From the NCBI RefSeq assembly GCF_005239225.2, contig NC_133284.1, forward strand, positions 53,513,416 through 53,577,415: 64,000 nucleotides of DNA. The letters are read 5' to 3'. Position numbers and translations under genes: made by a program. Under the pieces are notes generated by a model. It saw only the letters and a program-made list of their open reading frames with translations, had not been told where the DNA came from and did not search any database. The DNA comes from Populus alba. Lineage: Eukaryota; Streptophyta; Magnoliopsida; Malpighiales; Salicaceae. Position 1 is the stretch's first letter. Every line of letters begins with the position of its first letter. Below are positions 24,101-36,000 of this stretch, piece after piece.

Positions 24101-26279
24101 ATTAAAATTTGTTCAATTGCCTAGTTTATGTTAATTTCAACTCTTCTCTTTTACGTGTTAAATTGTTGTTAATTATTAGAGAATAATATAAATCATATCT
24201 TAGAACCTCATCTAACAGCTTAAATTATTAGATTGAGATGGTTTTTTTGACATGGTATTAAAGTTTTGATGACCAAGCGATCACGAGTTTGAATCTTACC
24301 ATCCCAATTTATTTAATAAAAATTAAGCATAAATAATGTGAGCCTGCACAAGTTTCAAGTTCAAATGACTTTCACTTGAGGGAGTGTGTTAGAAAATAAT
24401 ATAAATCATATCCTGGAATCTCACATAACAGCTTAAGCTATTAGATTGAGATGGTTCTTTGACATTAATGATAATAACATCATTAAGCTGAAATATTTTG
24501 TCACCCTGATTTTTTTGAATCCATAAACCTTTGAATTGTTGGTTCCTTTCTTTTCTTTTTATCAAAGCAGTACAAAAGGGTTTTACTATATCTCTCATTC
24601 CAGTCCAGTAAATATGTATTATCCTCATAATTCACGCTTGTTGTTTAGACTAATCCATCCCCCCTCTTTTCTTACCACGCATTTGTTTATGTTGAGTATT
24701 ATGAGTATAAGGCTAGTGTCAAGCACTAATCACTGAAATGTAAGACTGATTCAACTTTTGTTAAATTTGTACAGCAGCTTATGGCAAGGTGCTATCTCAG
24801 CTTTTCACAGATGTGTTCTTCCATATAGTTTATTTCACAGATGTATTAAAGGACAATAAACATTCTCATGATTATCTATTTTGTTGTCTTAGCGTAATTG
24901 CTAATTGAAAATGCATCTTGTTTAGCAGAAACTAAATGCAGGAAACATAATCCCTTGAAATGTTCGAAGAAAACCATATTCTTTTTGTAGGATTTCTTTT
25001 GAATTATGTATATGTGCCATAAATTTGTAATTCGATGCTTGATATGAAATTTGCTTATGACAGGACTGAGACTGAGTATGTTAGTCAGATGCTTACACTG
25101 ATCAAAAGGTTTGCTCAACATCATGCTTGCCATGTTTGGTTAGTGGCACATCCGAGACAGGTTGGCATTTGTGATCTCAGGTTTTTACCTGTCTTCTTAA
25201 GGACCTCCGTTAGTTTTTACTAACATGTGTTCTGTCTAACAGTTGCAAAATTGGACCGGCCAACCTCCTAATCTATATGATATCAGTGGCAGTGCACACT
25301 TTGTTAACAAATGTGACAACGGCATTGTCATTCATCGTAATAGGAATCCAAATGCTGGACCTATTGATCAAGTACAGGTGAGAACATTTGCATGGTCTCC
25401 TGCATATGCTTGTGTTTATATTGCTAATTTTTCAACGTCATTAATAGACAATGGAATCTACATGATAATCTTGTATTGCACAGAGACACATGGCATACTC
25501 TTTGTTTTCTTTACTTTTTCCCTTTAAACCAAAAAGTTTTCTTTTCATGTACTTATCACCGTCATTATTCCTGGACACAAGTCTATTAATAAGTTTTATG
25601 ACCTGCAGGTTTTGGTCAGGAAGGTTAGAAATAAGGTAGTTGGAACCATAGGAGATGCCTTCCTGTCATATAACAGGTATGAGACTCAAAATTGTTGTTA
25701 TGCTGTCACATCACAACCTTAGCAATGATTACGAGTAACTTCTCTTGGCTACCGAAATTATTTTGGCTTGACTTGATTCTGTCAAATACAACAGGTTTTA
25801 ATCTGGTTTCTTAGAATTCCAATTGTAGCATAATATGTATATCATCACCATGGAATGTAAATAAACTAATATTTTTGTTTCAGTAGAAAATAGTCCTATC
25901 TACATGGCAATAGCAGGGAAACTATTTGCGCGGTATTGGTTTCTTTCTTCCGCCAAAACCGAAGAAGATTTAACCATATTTAGGGTAACAAATAGTTCTG
26001 TTTTTGGTCTAGAGTGCAGTTTAATCTGATTGTTTTGTTGCTTATTTGTGTCCCCAGATGTCTTCCCTAATATCCACCATCTTCTCACCCTTTCCCCCAG
26101 CTCTCTCTACTTCGTGTACTTGTTTTCACCATGTTTAGATTTGGATGTTTTGTTTCTTTACATGAAACGAGTGTTAATGAATCTGTTGCGTGCACTTTGG
26201 CAGAGTAACTGGTGAATTCATGAATGTTGATAAATCAACTGGAAGCGACAATCAAGGCGTTAAACCACTTAGAAGATAG
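15164..26279 (+). CDS. TWINKLE: Twinkle: organellar DNA primase-helicase
   Basis: T7 gp4-like protein that unwinds organelle DNA and, in plants, also makes primers. Twenty-one exons (715 aa): 15164-15443, 15654-15778, 16997-17052, 17134-17191, 17285-17395, 17722-17811, 18204-18284, 18857-18922, 19001-19117, 20069-20116, 20196-20281, 20391-20451, 20828-21010, 22058-22189, 22591-22652, 22959-23042, 23834-23965, 25064-25160, 25243-25377, 25609-25676, 26204-26279. A Ser/Lys-rich transit peptide is followed by a zinc ribbon (CPMCKGG ~133, CFRAKCGW ~160). TOPRIM motifs are VEGEMDK (~290) and ATDGD (351-355). The helicase domain starts ~455 with Walker A GVPNSGKS, Walker B LVIDPY (Asp ~578), then VWLVAHPRQ and VRKVRNK. 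Length is near the Arabidopsis protein. A second Met (MGSKFLL, 15242) could serve as an alternative start. All key residues look intact, so it should be functional. Confidence 0.94.
15917..16727. mobile_element. MITE-like insertion in Twinkle intron 2, with three internal repeats
   Basis: The ends look inverted: AGGCCTCGTTTT at the left and AAGCCCCGTTTG in the reverse complement of the right, each followed by GAAAA-type motifs. Inside, a ~100-120 bp unit built on 'TTTGGTCCTCATTATTTTGA' and 'TTATTTTATTT.A.ATAATTTATAAAATT' recurs near 16296, 16420 and 16518. It is non-coding and lies wholly within the intron 15779-16996. Ends and target duplication are not exact, so the boundaries are approximate. 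Confidence 0.5.
18747..18880 (+). repeat. Duplicated branch-acceptor-exon edge before Twinkle exon 8
   Basis: TGATCCTTTACTAATTTGCA...TTTCAG followed by GTGAAAGGCACAAAGAG (acceptor near 18774) is repeated ~82 bp later as TGATCCTTTACTATTCTGC...TTTCAG followed by GAAAAGGATACAAAAAA (exon 8 at 18857). The downstream copy keeps the reading frame and matches Twinky exon 8. The upstream copy is a decoy acceptor. Twinky has only one copy. Confidence 0.75.
21311..21990. repeat. Imperfect ~394-bp tandem duplication in Twinkle intron 13
   Basis: Ordered shared phrases occur twice: GGTTTTGAAAGGAGT (21349 and 21743), GAAATTCAT-like then CCTAATTTTCTTCTC, GTAGAAGGAT or ATAGAAGGAT, TTTGAATATT or CATGAATATT, TAATAAACA-like, GTGTTT.T.TTATAATC, GGAAGGG.GTTAATG, and CTCTTTAAATTAC. 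Neither copy has an open frame, and the whole lies within the intron 21011-22057. Confidence 0.65.
24174..24464 (+). mobile_element. Complete TRIM (terminal-repeat retrotransposon in miniature) in Twinkle intron 17
   Basis: Two ~78-bp direct terminal repeats (24174-24252 and 24387-24464) run from T.TTAGA.AATAATATAAAT to TTTTTTGACA or TTCTTTGACA. A primer-binding-like site TGGTATTAAAG sits right after the left LTR at 24253; the family form is TGGTATCAGAGC, complementary to initiator tRNA-Met. A purine tract ACTTGAGGGAGTG lies at 24374-24386 before the right LTR. The element is flanked by TTAAT at 24169-24173 and 24465-24469, a 5-bp target duplication. It has no coding capacity and depends on another element's enzymes. 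Confidence 0.88.
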
Positions 26280-26700
26280 CCAATTATGTAACTAACATGA
26301 AGATAAAAAGACTTGTACATTTTCACTTGTGAGTTAATATATACATCACAGTTATTTTTTGTATGATGATGTACTTTAATGATCTAATCTTGTAAACAAG
26401 GGCTTCATATATAGGTTTTGATGCTTCGATTTAACAAGCCATGTCTTCACAGTTTTCTTTTCTTTTCTTATTTCTTTATTCTGTAGTTTCTCCCAGCCTA
26501 AACATGCTGGTGTGCATGTTTTTGTCCAAGTGCAGTATTTTAAGTGTGAATTTAATATCTAACTTGGGTTTGATCTCAGACCCTAAATCCAGACTGGTCT
26601 GGTGGGTAGTAGGCCTCGACTAATCGAGGTTGAAGAAAAAATAGGTCAAGACAATGACAGGGTAGGAACCAGGGTTGACATGTGACCTGGTCTTCTATTT

Positions 26701-26741
<41 letters not shown>

Positions 26742-28704
26742 TCTATAGCGATATTGTTTTGGTTTTTTTATTTTTTAAAATTTTCAAGGGTTAATCTTGA
26801 TGTTTATTCTCTGAACGTGTGATCATACCTTGTCTTGATCGATCTTGGGTTGGTTTTATAACTATTCACACATGGTTCACTGAGAAGAAAAAATAAACCG
26901 AAAACAAAACAAAAGAGGAACATCCTATTTATGCAAGACACACAACTTTATTAAGAAGCACAATACTTGCGTTGTAGAGCAAAATATCATTCTGCAGACA
27001 CTGTTTTATCAGAAACAATATGTGATTCACCAAAAAATTGTCAGATGTTTTTGTTGTCCGTTACATAAGAATTGGTTTGGTACATCGATATATCCCCTCA
27101 CTTTTCTAATGTCAGCAATTTTGTGCGTGCAAGTTTTTCTTTCAATCACAAGAACAAAATACACCTCAACTTTTGGTGACGTTTAGGTTATCACATTTGG
27201 CGATGTCTGAAGCAAATTTGAAGAGATTATGAACCTTTTCATAGCTGCTCGTTGGGGTTTGAAGGTTGAAGATGAAATGTTTGGTCGGTAGTCTTAGAAG
27301 TTTTATTTTGTTCTGTATGCACAACTCATTGAGCATCATGAGAGCTGCATGAATCAATTCTGAAAGATATGAAAGATATAGTTTAACTATTTAAATTCTA
27401 AATTTTAAGTTTTATAAATTTTAGGACCATTAAAAACTTAAATGATTATTAATTTTAAAACATGCAAGATTAGTTAAGGTACGTGCATCCTGTTTTAAAC
27501 ATCCATGTTAATAAAAAAAAAAAGAAAAAAAGAGCTGCATGAAGCCTCCAGTATTTTACAAGGCATTATTCCTTCGAGTAGCAAATCTACCACATGCAGC
27601 TGTGACTTGGCCACCTAACAAAGAGCAATGATGCCACAGAACAATGCCAAAAAAGTGGTCAAAGTTTCTCTCCAATGTTAGAGTGCCATGTGACCATCTG
27701 TTAGAATGCAGACGGGTGCTTTGCTGCAATGGAGTGGGTCAAGGGCAAGCACATAACAACATGCTTTCCCATTAAATTTCATTATCCTTTTAAAAGGGGA
27801 GGTGAAGTGCTGCTACCATGACAATTTGTTACCACCTTTTTCTATTTTTTATTTCTTTTCTTGCCATTACAGTTGGCTAGCTAGCTGTCCCTTTAATAAG
27901 AATAATAGTCCAACCATGCATGAAAATGTTCTTGATGGAAAGCAAAGTAGTCTAGAAACTTAAGGAGATTATTAACAAGTTGGAATGAAGAAAACCTACC
28001 AAATCAAGGACTATATGGTTAAAATTTCTTAGAAAATGGGGACATAAGAAATGCCAAAGAAAATGATATACAAATATTTTGCCTTGAGTGCAAGACACAT
28101 GTCTTGGAGGAATATCATGTTTCAAACCCAACTTGAAATTGATTCGAGATAAATTTTGAGTTAGATAAATTAATTTATTTTAACCTATGTAAATCTAATT
28201 TATTTTTATTAAATCTAGCTCCATCTAGATCCTGAATCGCCTAAGCCACAATTCGGTCAGAGTTTTAAAACGGTGCTTGAAGTGGCCAAGTTTTGGAAGG
28301 TGGGTGGCAATTCTTGTCATTACCCTTCAAAACAGGAAGACAGTGCACAAAGATTTTCTGGGCCTCTGGCATGCTAAAAGTGTCCAAGCAATTGTTGATT
28401 ATAGAAAACTTAACTCGATAAATTAAACAATTAAAAGAAAACAACTGTCATGTTAATGACAATGATTAAATTTCTCATGTTGTCATGTTAACACAATGAT
28501 TAAATTTAGCATCATTTCAAATGGCTTTACCGAATAAATCCAAGCTTTTGTTGCAATGTGGACCCAAAAGGATTCTTTAATGCCAAAAATATTGCTGGCC
28601 TCCAGGGTAGCAAAACTCTAGGGAAAGAGAATCCCTCAACGGCTCCCATGCGGTGGCTCCAGATAAGTGACCGTTTGTGGGGCCTTCCTTTAAACTCTTC
28701 CAAA
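26280..28704. other. Twinkle 3' region and intergenic spacer
   Basis: A likely 3' UTR follows the Twinkle stop. A run of about 40 T lies at 26701-26740. The rest is AT-rich spacer with no conserved open frame. Short frames near 27166-27357 and 28558-28779 have no recognisable similarity, and the second overlaps the patellin promoter and leader. Confidence 0.5.
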
Positions 28705-28946
28705 ATATATAACCGTTACAAAGCCCTTCACTTTTATCTCAGCAAACAAAATAGAGGCTACAGCTCAAACTCAACCTAAGTTTTTTGAAGAGATCTAAAA
28801 TTAACTTTCAAGATTTGAGGTGGGTTTTCTTTCATTTTGTTGTTTATGCTGTTTCGTTTTTTAAAGTACAAAACTTGCTTATGTTGTCTTGTTGTTCCTT
28901 TTGATGTTTCAGTTTGGTGTTAGAAGGTGATTTGAAAGTTGAAACC
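28705..28946 (+). promoter_or_regulatory. Patellin promoter TATA box and intron-containing 5' leader
   Basis: ATATATAA lies at 28705-28712, placing transcription start near 28735. In the leader, a GT donor near 28819 (GAG|GTGGGTTTTC) and a TTTCAG acceptor ending at 28912 delimit a probable 5'-UTR intron of ~94 bp. The first ATG after the acceptor in the patellin frame is 28947. Confidence 0.55.
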
Positions 28947-30919
28947 ATGACTGTTGAGGTTAAGGTTGAAGAAACTAAGGTGGCTGAGGTTGTTGTGGTT
29001 CCTCAAGAAGAACCCGAGAAGGTTGTTGTTGTTGAAGAGAAAAAGAATGATGTTAATGGAGATGTGGAGGTGAAGGAAGTGGATGCTGCTGATAATGATG
29101 GGCCTAAAACAGTTCAAAAGAGTTCTTCTTACAAGGAAGAAAGCAATTTTCTTTCTGATCTTAAGGAGTTTGAGAGGAAGGCCTTGAGTGAGATGAAATT
29201 GAAACTGGAAGAGGCAATTCTTGGAAACAGTTTGTTCAAGAAAGAAGGGGCAAAGAAGAAGGAGAAGGAGGTGGAGAAGCCTGTGGAAGAAGAGAAAGAG
29301 AAGGAAAAAAAAACCAAGGAAGGACAAGAGAGTGGGGAACAAGAAGGTGAAAAGAAAGAAGATGTGAAACCAGAAGGAGATAATGAGAAGGAAAAAACAG
29401 TCCTGGAATGTGAAGAAGAGAAAACTCAGGTTGTTATTGAAGAAAAAAGTGAAGAAATTGACAGGGATATTTCCATTTGGGGAGTCCCTCTTTTTCCTAG
29501 CAAGGGATCAGAAGGAACGGATGTGGTCTTATTGAAGTTCTTAAGGGCTAGAGATTTCAAAGTTAACGATGCACTGGAGATGCTCAAGAAGACCCTTCAA
29601 TGGAGGAAAGAATCCAACATCGACTCACTCTTGGATGAGGAAATAGGAGTGGATCTAAGCTCAGCATTCTACATGAATGGCATCGATCGCGAAGGCCACC
29701 CTGTGTGTTACAACATCTATGGGGTGTTTGAGAATGAGGAGCTTTATGCAAAGGCATTTGGAGATGAAGAGAAGCGCAAGCAGTTCTTGAGATGGAGATT
29801 TCAATTAATGGAGAAAGGTATTCAAAAGCTTGATTTGAGGCCTGGTGGTGTTGCTTCTTTGCTTCAAATCAGTGATCTCAAGAATTCTCCTTCCCCATCA
29901 AAGAAGGAGCTCAGGACTGCCATGAGCAAAGCTGTCACCCTTTTGCAGGACAATTATCCAGAATTTGTTGCGAAAAATGTGAGTGGTCTAAATTTGATTG
30001 GCCAAAGTTGTTTCTTGTTTTGATGTTGATCTTGTTTTGATTCACCCATGAAGGTAGATTTGGAAAGAAATTACATTGCCAACGCACATCATGGTAGATT
30101 TAGACAGAAATTAGAAGCCAATGTGGCTATGACTTGTATAGTCTTTGATTTTCTTCTATCTTTTTTAACATTGCAGATATTCATAAATGTTCCATTTTGG
30201 TATTATGCTTTCAACGCCCTGCTATCTCCTTTCTTAGCTCAAAGAACCAAGAGCAAATTTGTCGTTGTTCGCCCTGCCAAGACCACCGAGACATTGCTCA
30301 AGTAAATAATCTCCTTTTTCCCCCTTTCTTGAAATAAATATCAAAGTGTTCATTAGAATCTGACAACTTGAATTTAATGGCAACTACAGGTATGTTCAGG
30401 CCGAGGAAATCCCTGTCCAATATGGTGGCTTCAAGAGGGAGAATGATTTCGAGTTCTCCAGCGAAGATGGTGAAGTTTCAGAACTTTTAATCAAAGCTGG
30501 ATCAACTGAAACCATTGAGATCCCTGCAGCAGAGGTACTAATCCTTAATGATTCGTTTTTCCTGCCCTCTTTTCCTTCCACGGAGATGCCTGTTTTTCCT
30601 GTATAATTGTTGACAGGAACAAGGAACACAATGCCTGACTAAAACTGGTGTTTGGTGTCAGGTTGGAGCCACATTGCTTTGGGACCTGACAGTTGTGGGA
30701 TGGGAAGTGAATTACAAGGAGGAATTTGTGCAAAGTGACGAGGCTTCCTACACCATCATCATCCAAAAGAGCAAGAAAATGAGCTCAAATGAAGAGCCAA
30801 CTCGCAACACTTTCAGGAACAATGAACCTGGAAAGGTAGTTCTGACCATTCAGAATTGGTCAAGCAAGAAGAAGAGGGTCCTATACCGATACAAGACCAA
30901 GAAGAATGCTTCCTATTGA
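28947..30919 (+). CDS. PATL4: Patellin (Sec14-GOLD phosphoinositide-binding protein), PATL4-like
   Basis: Patellins bind phosphoinositides and act in membrane trafficking, cell-plate formation and auxin-related processes. Four exons (28947-29978, 30177-30301, 30390-30534, 30662-30919) encode 519 aa. The N-terminal ~170 residues are acidic and Lys/Glu-rich, as in the family (PEEEKEKEKKTKEG-type runs). The CRAL-TRIO N-terminal segment (VVLLKFLRARDFKVNDAL, ~191-235) is followed by the Sec14 lipid-binding domain (~240-400: NGIDREGHPVCYNIYGVF, LQISDLKNSP, LLQDNYPEFVAKN, IFINVPFWYYAFN, SPFLAQRTKSKF, VPVQYGG-type motif EIPVQYGGF). A C-terminal GOLD domain (~415-517) includes LLWDLTVVGWEVNYKEEFV and KKRVLYRYKTKK. 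ATG 28947 was chosen because the only in-frame codons upstream are non-ATG and the leader is spliced. The PATL4 assignment rests partly on its position next to Twinkle. Confidence 0.92.
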
Positions 30920-31500
30920 GAGAAGACTCCATTCTTTTATATTATCAGTCTTTTATTTGCCGTGACAATTCTTTTCTAGATAGAAAACATTGATTCTTTT
31001 CAGGATTGATATTTATATCTATATATGATCGTGTGATTTGATTTGTTATTTCTGGGGTTCCTTTTTTCTTTGTTAAAATTTTGTGAGAAAGAAAGATTAT
31101 TTTGTGGAAAATGCAATAAATTAAGATTGATGACCATTTCCGTATCTTGATCCAGTTACCTTTTCTCCTTGTATGCATGTAGACAGAAATTAAAGCCTCT
31201 GTCCTAAAAGAAAACCAAGGCCTCTGGTTTCCATATGAAAAAAACAACAAGAAGAAGAAAGTGTGTGCAGGCAAGTCAACATCCAGGCAATTGCTAACTG
31301 GAAAAAACATGGACAACTCACTTGTGAGGGTGTCCATGGCCATATTGCGTAAATAGGATCTTGTCATAGTAATATTTCCAATACTTTAGCAACAAATCAT
31401 TGGTTGAAAAGAAATATACATATAAAAATTGGAATTATTTTATAACGAACAACCTTAAATATAGTCTTACTTTGTTGTTGATTTTTGTAGATTAAAATAT
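30920..31500. other. Spacer downstream of the patellin gene
   Basis: AT-rich sequence containing the probable patellin 3' UTR. No conserved open frame or RNA gene is recognisable. Confidence 0.5.
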
Positions 31501-32408
31501 TTTTACTTTTTAAATTGAAATAATTATTTATGAGAAATGATAACACAATCTCTTTCTCTCTATCTCTCTGAAAAAAAGAAGAACAGAGAGGCATGAAACT
31601 TTTTGTCGCAATTATCAATATAATTGGCTACCATAAAACAATAGATAAAATAATCTCATCATTTTGAGAAATGATATAATTGTTTCTTGATTTAGTCTAG
31701 TTATTTCTCAAAATGACTAGCTTGTTTTTGTTATTGAACAATTTCCTTTTTTTTATTCTTTTAAGTCGAAACCTTTATTCTTAAAATCTTGAGTTTTCCT
31801 TTCCTTTCAAGATCAATTCATATTCATATAAATTTCATTCTTAACATATCAAATGATGAATTTTTTAAGGATACATTTAAATACTACAAATCTTTTTTCC
31901 CCCCATAAAACTCATGGGGGTTGAAAGCCCCTTTTTTTTATCCTTGAGGATTTCTTTTACTTTTTAAATTGAAATAATTATTTATGAGAAATGATAGCAC
32001 AATCTCTTTCTCTCTCTCTGAAAAAAAAGAAGAAGAGAGAGGCATGAAAATTTTTGTCGCAATTATCAATATAATTGGCTACCATAAAACAATATATAAA
32101 ATAATCTCATCATTTTGAGAAACAATACAATTGTTTCTTGAATCAGTCTAGTTATTTCTTAAAATGACTAGCTTGTTTTTGTTATCAAACAATTTTCTTT
32201 TTTTTATTCTTTTAGGTCGAAACCTTTATTCTTAAAATCTTGAGTTTTCCATTCCTTTCAAGATCAATTCATATTCATATAAATTTCATTCGTAACATAT
32301 CAAATGATGAGTTTTTTAAAGACACATTTAAATACTACAAATCTTTTTTCCCCCCACAAAACTCATGGGGGTTGAAAGCCCCTTCTTTATCCCTAAGGAA
32401 TTCTTTTC
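31501..32408. repeat. 454-bp tandem direct duplication
   Basis: The segment starting TTTTACTTTTTAAATTGAAA at 31501 starts again at 31955. It runs in parallel through ATTATTTATGAGAAATGATA, a CTCTCTCT tract, GAGAGGCATGAAA, TTGGCTACCATAAAACAAT, AATGACTAGCTTGTTTTTGT, CTTGAGTTTTCC and a CCCCC.CAAAACTCATGGGG hairpin-like phrase. The copies differ by few substitutions, so the duplication is recent. It is non-coding and lies ~160 bp from the Ty3 element. Confidence 0.85.
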
Positions 32409-32566
32409 AAATTTTATAAAAAATTACACTTAATTCCATTCCCTGTTCATATAAGTTCATTAAGAATCATGAATTTTTCTAATACTACTCAAAACCCTAA
32501 TATATTTCATGAAAGATGTTCCCTTAAAATTCATCATGAGTGAATTTCAACAAAGAACACACCAAG

Positions 32567-33012
32567 TGTTGCAAGCTAAATTATGAGAGAACTGATTGGG
32601 AGAGAGCTAAATGGTGTAGCAGGATAGTTGGGGTTTTTCTAGTTAGCATGAGGACATTTTGAATAACAAGAGAATAGGAAGAGTTTGAGAGGAGAAGAGA
32701 GAAGGCAAGAGGAGGAAGAGAACACGTTGATTGTATTATTTTTCTTATTGTTCTCTGTTACATACACGTTTACAGATATAGGAAACGAAATGGAATCTAG
32801 AATGCCCATGAGGCTCTTGCTGGAATAACAACTAACAGAATAATAACAGAATGAAGAAAAACGGTTATTAACATCAACCTGGCGTGCCACCGATTTATTT
32901 AGACGGTGCGTATAAGCTTGAGGGAGGATATTCAAAACGTCATCGTAGCTTTAACCTTCTTTCGATTTGAAAGTTATATTTTTCGCGCCTCAGTCCTTCC
33001 CGCTTCATAACA
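32567..33012 (-). repeat. 3' LTR of the chromovirus
   Basis: Direct repeat of 37623-38090, 446 bp. It lacks about 19 bp around 32885 that the other LTR has, where the other copy repeats a CCTGGCGTGCCA-like phrase. Confidence 0.93.
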
Positions 33013-33023
33013 ATATCGCCCCC

Positions 33024-36000
33024 TTAAAACTGTTCCTTGTCCTCAAGGAATAATTGTGGATACCTCAGACGAAGATCCTCAGCAAATTCCCATGTGGCCT
33101 CTGATGGTGAAAGGGTCTTCCAGTGAATCAAAACCTGGGTTGCTGCTTGCCTGTGATGTCGAACCATTCTTCTGTCAAGTATGGCTTGGGGTTGCAGTCC
33201 AGGCTCTTTGTGCAGGGTCGGTAAATTATCATGGACGATTTTATATCCCACATGTTGCTTTAATTGGGACACATGAAAAACTGGGTGTATTGCACTGGAA
33301 CTAGGAAGTTTTAATCGATATGCTACGGCCCCTATGCATGCTGTAACTTGATAAGGGCCATAGTACTTTGCTGCCAATTTGTGTGAAGTTCGCCTACTCA
33401 CTGTTTGCTGTCTGTAGGGTTGTAACTTGAGATACACCCAATCTCCCACTGTGAAGGTGCGTTCACTACGCCTTTTGTTAGCTAGTTGTACCATACGGTG
33501 TTGAGCGAGCTGCAAGTTGGCTTTAATAGTTTTGAGCATGTCTTCTCGTAGGGTTAACTGTTGATCTACAACTTCTATATTGGAATCTTTAGGAAAGTAA
33601 GGTATGTGGATTAGAGGGGTTTGGCCGGTGGTCTTCAGGGAGGAGTGAAAGTTGGTATTGTACCACCATTCGGCCAAAGGAAGCCATTTGGACTATTGAT
33701 CTGGCGCCTTATTGGTCATGCACCGTAAATATTGTTCCAAGCAGCGATTCACCATTTCGGTTTATCCGTCAGTCTGAGGATGGTAAGCTATAGAGTGTAA
33801 CAATTGGACTCCTTGATAGGTGAATAGATCCTTCCAAAACTTGCTTAGAAACACAGGATCTCTGTCACTGACTATAGAAGCTGGTAACCCATGGAGTTTG
33901 TAAATGTTGTTCATGAAAGCATCTGCAACTAAGGTTGCAGTATAAAGGTGGGAAAGACCAATGAAATGTGCGTATTTGCTGAACCTGTCTACTACGACCA
34001 GCACCACGTTTTCCCCTTTGGAAGTTGGCAGACCTTCGATGAAGTCCATACTGATATCCACAAATGGTGCCAGGGGTATAGGGAGGGGTTGAAGTAGGCC
34101 AGGAGTGAGGACATTTTTGCTTTTGTTTTTCTGGCAAATGTGACATGCCCTTACATATGCCCGCACATGCTTCTGCTGTTTTCTCCAATAAAACAGTGAT
34201 CCTACCCGTTTAGCCGTGGCAGTGATGCTAGAGTGCCCTCCTAAAGCAGAATCATGATAGAGTGAGATGAGTTGCCCTTGTAAATCAGGATTATTGCCCA
34301 CCACTAGTTTCCCCTTTCTGTATAGATGGCCATTCATCCATGCATAAAATGGATATGAATTAGGATCCTGTTGCAGCTGAGTGATGATCCCTACTAGATT
34401 GATTTCTGTCGTCCAAGATGCCTAAATGGCTTCCAATAAATTGGTCGAAATGGTGGAGAGTGTAAGGGAGAATACTTCACTACTTGAGCACCTAGATAAT
34501 GCATCAGTAGCAATATTTTCCCTCCCTTTTCTATACTCGATATCATAGTCAAAACCTAAGAGTTTGGTTAGCCATAAGTGTCGAGAGGGATAGGATACCT
34601 TTTGAGCCAGCATGTATTTGAGACTAATATGGTCAGTTCTAATCATGAAATGCCTGCCCCAAAGATAATGTCTCCACTTGGTGACTGCCTGTAAGATAGC
34701 TAGCATTTCTCGTTCATAGGTTGATAAGGCTTGTTGCCTGGGTCCTAGAGCCTTGCTGATGAATGCAATAGGATACCCTACCTGCATAAGTACAGCTCCT
34801 AGACCTGAACCTAATGCATCTGTTTCAACCACAAAAGGTTGGTTAAGATCAAGTAGGGAAAGAACTGGAGGCTGAGTCATAGCCTGTTTTAAGGTGTTGG
34901 GAGCTGTAAGCGCCTCTTCCTGCCAGATGAAGGCATCTTTCTTGAGTAGTTGAGTGAGGGGCTTGCTAATGGAGCCATAATTCTTGACAAACCTGCGATA
35001 GTACCATGTAAGACCCAAAAATCCCCTTAGTTGCTTGACATTTTGTGGTTCTGGCCAATCTCTCACAGCCTGAATCTTCCTGGGATCCGTAGCTACTCCT
35101 TCTTTAGAAATGACATGCCTCAAATACTCAACTTGAGGTATGCCAAAGGCACACTTGCTGCGTTTAGCTACCAGCTGGTGTTCTTGAAGTAACTCAAATA
35201 CAATCTGTAAATGTTGCAGGTGGTCTGTCATGGATTGATTGTAGATGAGAATATCATCAAAGAAAACTAACACAAACTTCCTGAGATGTTTTCGGAATAC
35301 ATCATTCATCAAGCTTTGGAAGGTGGCAGGGGCGTTGGTAAGGCCAAACGGCATGACCAAGAATTCATAGTGACCATTATGCGTTCGAAAAGTTGTCTTG
35401 AATATATCCCCAGAATTCATTCAGATCTGGTGATAACCAGAACGTAAGTCCACCTTGGAGAACATTGTTGCTCCCACCAGTTCTTCTAGTAATTCGTCCA
35501 CTATAGGGATTGGAAACTTATCCTTGATAGTGAGTTGATTGAGGGCCCTGTAGTCGACACAAAATCGCCAGGACCCGTCCTTCTTTTTGACTAATACCAT
35601 AGGAGAAGCAAATGGACTGTTGCTCTGCTGGATAGTTCCAGATGCAAGCTTTTCCTCCACCATTTTCTCGAGTATATCTTTTTGTACTCCAGAATACCTG
35701 TAGGGTCTGAGGTTGATTGCTTGAGCTCCTTCCTTCATAGGAATAGAGTGGTTGTGGTACCTGCTTGGAGGTAAACCTTCAGGTGCCTTGAATAACTCCT
35801 TGTAAGACTCTAGCAATTTGTACAAGCCATCCTGTTCCTGTTGGTCGTATGTGGTTGAGGGTGGTATAAAATATACTCTGTCCTCCTCCTCCTCAAGAGT
35901 TATTAAACTGCATAGATTCATACCTGCTAGCTGCATAGGATTAAGCATCAAACTGTTAAGCTGTGCAAGCTCAATAGCCTGGATTTTGGTGCAATCAGTG

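Noticed and set aside
28558..28779. 73-aa frame upstream of the patellin gene
   Set aside because: Overlaps the TATA box and 5' leader; no similarity recognised.
28920..29342. 140-aa minus-strand frame opposite the patellin exon
   Set aside because: Shadow of the Lys/Glu-rich patellin N-terminus; Phe/Leu-rich antisense translation.
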